Source of the DNA: OAS926 sp035503715
GTDB lineage: Bacteria > Pseudomonadota > Alphaproteobacteria > Rhizobiales > Rhizobiaceae
Length of the DNA: 64,000 nt
NCBI GenBank assembly: GCA_035503715.1
Contig: DATJTE010000203.1
Span: 6,863-70,862 of the forward strand
Reading direction: 5' to 3'
The notes under the pieces are model-generated. The model was not told the origin of the DNA, searched no databases, and saw nothing but the letters and a program-made list of their open reading frames with translations. The translations under genes were made by a program, and so were the position numbers. Shown piece after piece: positions 61,620-64,000 of this stretch (position 1 is its first letter; every line of letters begins with the position of its first letter).

Positions 61620-64000
61620 TTAAACCTTATTGCATTCGCCGAAGACTTCAGCGCTCCATGAGCCGCTGAGGCCGAAGATGGTGCTCTGCTGCATTTGGAT
61701 CGCGACGGTGTGGTTCCCGGCCGAACGCGGAACAATAACCGCCCGGTCGATAGCCAACGAGAGAGCCCCGTTGCCGATGCGGCTTGCCGTATTGGATTTG
61801 ATGACGGTCCCGCCGACGGTGAGGCGGATGCCTATCGAATGAGAGTTTGATCCCGAGTCACCCGAGATCGTCCCGGAAATGGTCGCATCGTAGAACAGCT
61901 TAAAGGCGTGTCCGTTCAACGAATTCAGCGTGAAACTGGCGACGGTCGTCCAGGTGTTGTTCGCCCAGGAGCCGAGACTACCGCTGGCGGTGTCGTCATC
62001 TTCTGCTGTGACGGCGCTTGCCGCGATCTTTCCGCTCTCGATCGTGACATTAGCAAGCGATGCGTTCTGGATGGTGCCATTCTGAATTTTCGCATCGGTG
62101 ATCGTGCTGTTGGCGAGCTTTGCTCCGGTTATGGTCGCGTCATCGATCTTCGCGTTGGTGATGGCCGCGTTGGCGATCTTGCCGCCTTCGATCGTCGCGT
62201 TCGCAATTTTCGCATTGGTAACGGCAAGGTCATTGATCTTCGCGGACGTGATCGCGGCGTCCTCGATCATCGCCGTACGCACTTTCAGAGCATCGCCGTA
62301 AAGCGTGCCGTCAGTGATGACGAACGGCTTGAAGGTCGCCGAACCGTTCGTCATGAAGATGCGATCAGCGAACAGCAGCAGGTCGCTCGTGACCGCCCCA
62401 CCGCCACCGACATGAGCACGGGCGGATAGTCCGGCCTGAGCCGTTGTGCCGCCCTCCTCGGCGCGGACCAGCATGTTGACCTGCGCATCGGCGCCGCCGA
62501 TCGGGCTGCTCGCCGCCTCGAAACTTAGCAGGCCGCCAGCCGACAGATCGCCGTAGCTTGTCTCGACGGCAAGCAACGCCTCCGCCAGGGAGCCTCCCGG
62601 CCCTGCAAAGGCCTTGAGATCGAGGAAGGACGCCGCCAGACCTTGCGTGGACTTGGAAACGGCGGCGATGCCCTGCAACTGTTCGCCGGCATTGAGCGCG
62701 ACAGATGCCGCCAATATCTCGGAGCGCGTCACCGCATCTCGTGCTGTCTCCAGAGCGGTTTGCAGGATATCCCGTGCATCCTCGCCCCAATTCTCGAGCA
62801 GCACGTCGAGATCGTTGAACTTGACGTTCGGCGTGGTGACCGGCAGCCATTCCGACCAGAGAAACCGTCGTTTTTTCGCATTGGAGACGAAGATCGCCCG
62901 CACCTCATAGGCGGTGTTGGAGAACAGGTTCGTGCCGATCCTGATCTCGCCCGCCTCGACGTCATCGGTGCGGTTGCGGTTGACGATCGTGCCGCCGGTC
63001 TGAAGCCGCACCTCCCATTTGACCGCATCGACGCCGTACTGATCGGTGCCATCCCAGACCAGACGAATGCCCGGCCGGCGCGTGCCGTTGTCGCCGGTGA
63101 TCGTGACGGGCTCGGCGTCGAAGTCGACGATCGCCTGGGGCTGCGGCGGCAGATAGGTGAGCGGCGCGTCTTCCTCGTCCTGCGAATCCGTGCCCGGGTT
63201 CCAGTTGTAATCGCTCGGCTCGATCTCGGTGAGGTCGAGGACGATATCGAGGTTAGGCTGGTCGGCAACACCGTCGACACGGAACAGCTTGTCGATGTAG
63301 CCGTTGCGGCTCGAGTTCCAGGTGATGACATCGCCCGGCTCCAGCGCCCAATATTTCGGGCCGAGCGTGATGTTGTGACGGCGGTCGCGGGCAGCCTCGT
63401 CCAGCGCCATCTTCATCAGGCGCTGCACCTGATGGCGGTATGGCACTAGGTCGAAGGCCACATCGGCCATCAGTTCGCGGTTGCCGGCGCGCTCGATCTG
63501 CGCCGTGCGCTTGATCGGCGGTGCCGTCTTGGCGTTCCACATCTCGACCGGGTTCGGATAGGTCCCCGAAATGCCGTTGATCGTGTCAGCGAGGCCCAGG
63601 AACGGCGTGAAGGTCTGTTCCGAGGTGGAAAGGATGTCGCCGTCGGTGATCGACGCCACGGAGCTTCCTGGCGCGCCGACGAACACCTTGTAGACGCCAC
63701 CAGCTTCAGACAGTTTGCCGTGGCAGGCTGTCAGCAGCGCATCGATCGTCTTGCCGATGTCGACGCCGACACGGATTTCGCCACCTGAGCGGAATTGCTG
63801 CTCCTGCGCGTCACCGGGAATGTCGACCAGCGTACGACATTTGACGATCTGCGCGCGCCAATGATCGTCGGGAAGCTGCGCCTGCGTGACGCCTTGCAGG
63901 CCATAGAACCAGGCATCGTCCCAATAGAAGCCGCGCAGGATGTTGTAGAGCTGAACGGCAGGCAGAGAGTCTCCACCCTGAACGCTGCCCCATGTCGAGG
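61620..64000 (-). CDS. Phage tail-tip / host-specificity protein, N-terminus beyond the window
   Basis: At least 793 residues; the frame stays open to the window end (first complete codon at 63996-63998), so a GTG at 63686 is not the start. Upstream of it the same frame encodes sensible sequence (LYNILRGFYWDDAWFYGL, GEIRVGVDIGKTIDALL). The N-terminal half matches TipJ/gpJ-type central tail proteins; FNIII-like beta modules follow around GIRLVWDGTDQYGVDAVKWE. Then comes a 10-residue repeat fibre region and a C-terminal beta domain (VAIQMQQSTIFGLSGSWSAEVFGE). It would form the tail tip that contacts the host. Confidence 0.82.
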   Translation of the reverse strand, partial: STWGSVQGGDSLPAVQLYNILRGFYWDDAWFYGLQGVTQAQLPDDHWRAQIVKCRTLVDIPGDAQEQQFRSGGEIRVGVDIGKTIDALLTACHGKLSEAGGVYKVFVGAPGSSVASITDGDILSTSEQTFTPFLGLADTINGISGTYPNPVEMWNAKTAPPIKRTAQIERAGNRELMADVAFDLVPYRHQVQRLMKMALDEAARDRRHNITLGPKYWALEPGDVITWNSSRNGYIDKLFRVDGVADQPNLDIVLDLTEIEPSDYNWNPGTDSQDEEDAPLTYLPPQPQAIVDFDAEPVTITGDNGTRRPGIRLVWDGTDQYGVDAVKWEVRLQTGGTIVNRNRTDDVEAGEIRIGTNLFSNTAYEVRAIFVSNAKKRRFLWSEWLPVTTPNVKFNDLDVLLENWGEDARDILQTALETARDAVTRSEILAASVALNAGEQLQGIAAVSKSTQGLAASFLDLKAFAGPGGSLAEALLAVETSYGDLSAGGLLSFEAASSPIGGADAQVNMLVRAEEGGTTAQAGLSARAHVGGGGAVTSDLLLFADRIFMTNGSATFKPFVITDGTLYGDALKVRTAMIEDAAITSAKINDLAVTNAKIANATIEGGKIANAAITNAKIDDATITGAKLANSTITDAKIQNGTIQNASLANVTIESGKIAASAVTAEDDDTASGSLGSWANNTWTTVASFTLNSLNGHAFKLFYDATISGTISGDSGSNSHSIGIRLTVGGTVIKSNTASRIGNGALSLAIDRAVIVPRSAGNHTVAIQMQQSTIFGLSGSWSAEVFGECNKV
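62012..62262 (-). repeat. Ten-residue repeats in the tail-tip protein
   Basis: About eight copies of a roughly 10-residue unit with the pattern A-x-I-T-x-A-K-I-x-x (for example AITSAKINDL, AVTNAKIANA, AITNAKIDDA, TITGAKLANS). The hydrophobic spacing suits a triple-stranded beta-helix or straight fibre. The DNA is correspondingly repetitive and could recombine to change fibre length. Confidence 0.8.

Larger units (their letters stand above)
54613..64000. mobile_element. Prophage, left part, next to tRNA-Val
   Basis: From the 3' end of tRNA-Val onward the genes are phage-like: orphan DNA methyltransferase, several very small unknown genes, holin-like protein, endolysin, tail fibre with collagen-like repeats and a large tail-tip protein. 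Core rhizobial genes stop at cpdR. No integrase, capsid, terminase or attR is in the window, so the element continues beyond 64000. tRNA use as attL is inferred from position. Confidence 0.85.

Noticed and set aside
63686..63688. GTG as start of the tail-tip gene
   Set aside because: The same frame continues upstream without a stop and with convincing protein sequence to the window end, so the gene is only cut by the window.

Overview
The window is high-GC chromosomal DNA from an alphaproteobacterium of the order Rhizobiales, most likely a Mesorhizobium/Phyllobacteriaceae-type organism. Markers are a CpdR regulator next to tRNA-Val, an Omp10-like lipoprotein, homospermidine synthase, DUF882/DUF2778/DUF459 envelope proteins, an Hsp20 gene with a ROSE-like leader, and an mmgR/alpha-r8 small RNA between an inositol-monophosphatase-family gene and an N-formylglutamate amidohydrolase gene. 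The genus is inference from gene content only.

Layout, 1-13 kb: a 5'-truncated NicO nickel/cobalt exporter and a D,D-carboxypeptidase; a compact minus-strand operon (GNAT acetyltransferase, CDF metal exporter, SDR, small membrane protein, D-erythronate dehydrogenase); a VapBC module; an aminotransferase followed by a secreted Kazal-type inhibitor; an SDR; a TetR regulator divergent from a two-gene membrane-protein operon (ABA4-like DUF4281 plus a multi-TM protein) with two operator-like palindromes 21 bp apart; a DUF533 protein and the tRNA hydroxylase TrhO. 13-31 kb: KDPG aldolase, a DUF882 peptidase, an orphan sigma-54 regulator, oligoendopeptidase F, overlapping pabB and pabC-like genes, a DUF3445 protein, a DUF2778 L,D-transpeptidase, homospermidine synthase, an Omp10-like lipoprotein, an atypical PaaK-like adenylate-forming protein, a 5'-nucleotidase with a LysM tail, ferrochelatase and an FAD oxidoreductase.

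31-54 kb: SPFH/NfeD pair, a phospholipase D-family protein, arabinose-5-phosphate isomerase, an outer-membrane barrel protein, galU, a MltB-type transglycosylase with a DUF459 protein, gltD and gltB, a threonine aldolase, a small secreted protein, a frameshifted doxX, hsp20, an unassigned candidate small RNA, a lysophospholipase-like hydrolase, a hisN-like phosphatase, mmgR, the amidohydrolase and cpdR. Cell-envelope upkeep (peptidoglycan, phospholipid, outer membrane) is the main theme of this core segment.

From tRNA-Val(GAC) at 54.5 kb to the end of the window the content becomes prophage: an orphan DNA methyltransferase, small unknown genes, a holin-like protein and M15-type endolysin, a plus-strand cassette of two lipoproteins and a membrane protein (possible morons), and tail fibre and tail-tip genes. 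The tail-tip gene runs off the window. No integrase is present, so the other prophage end lies outside.

Points most worth a second look: the TetR/ABA4-like operon and its paired operators, the candidate sRNA at about 50.84-50.93 kb, the plus-strand lipoprotein cassette in the prophage, the DUF459 protein lacking SGNH catalytic residues, the PaaK-like protein with a rewritten phosphate-binding loop, and a hairpin directly in front of the FAD oxidoreductase start codon.
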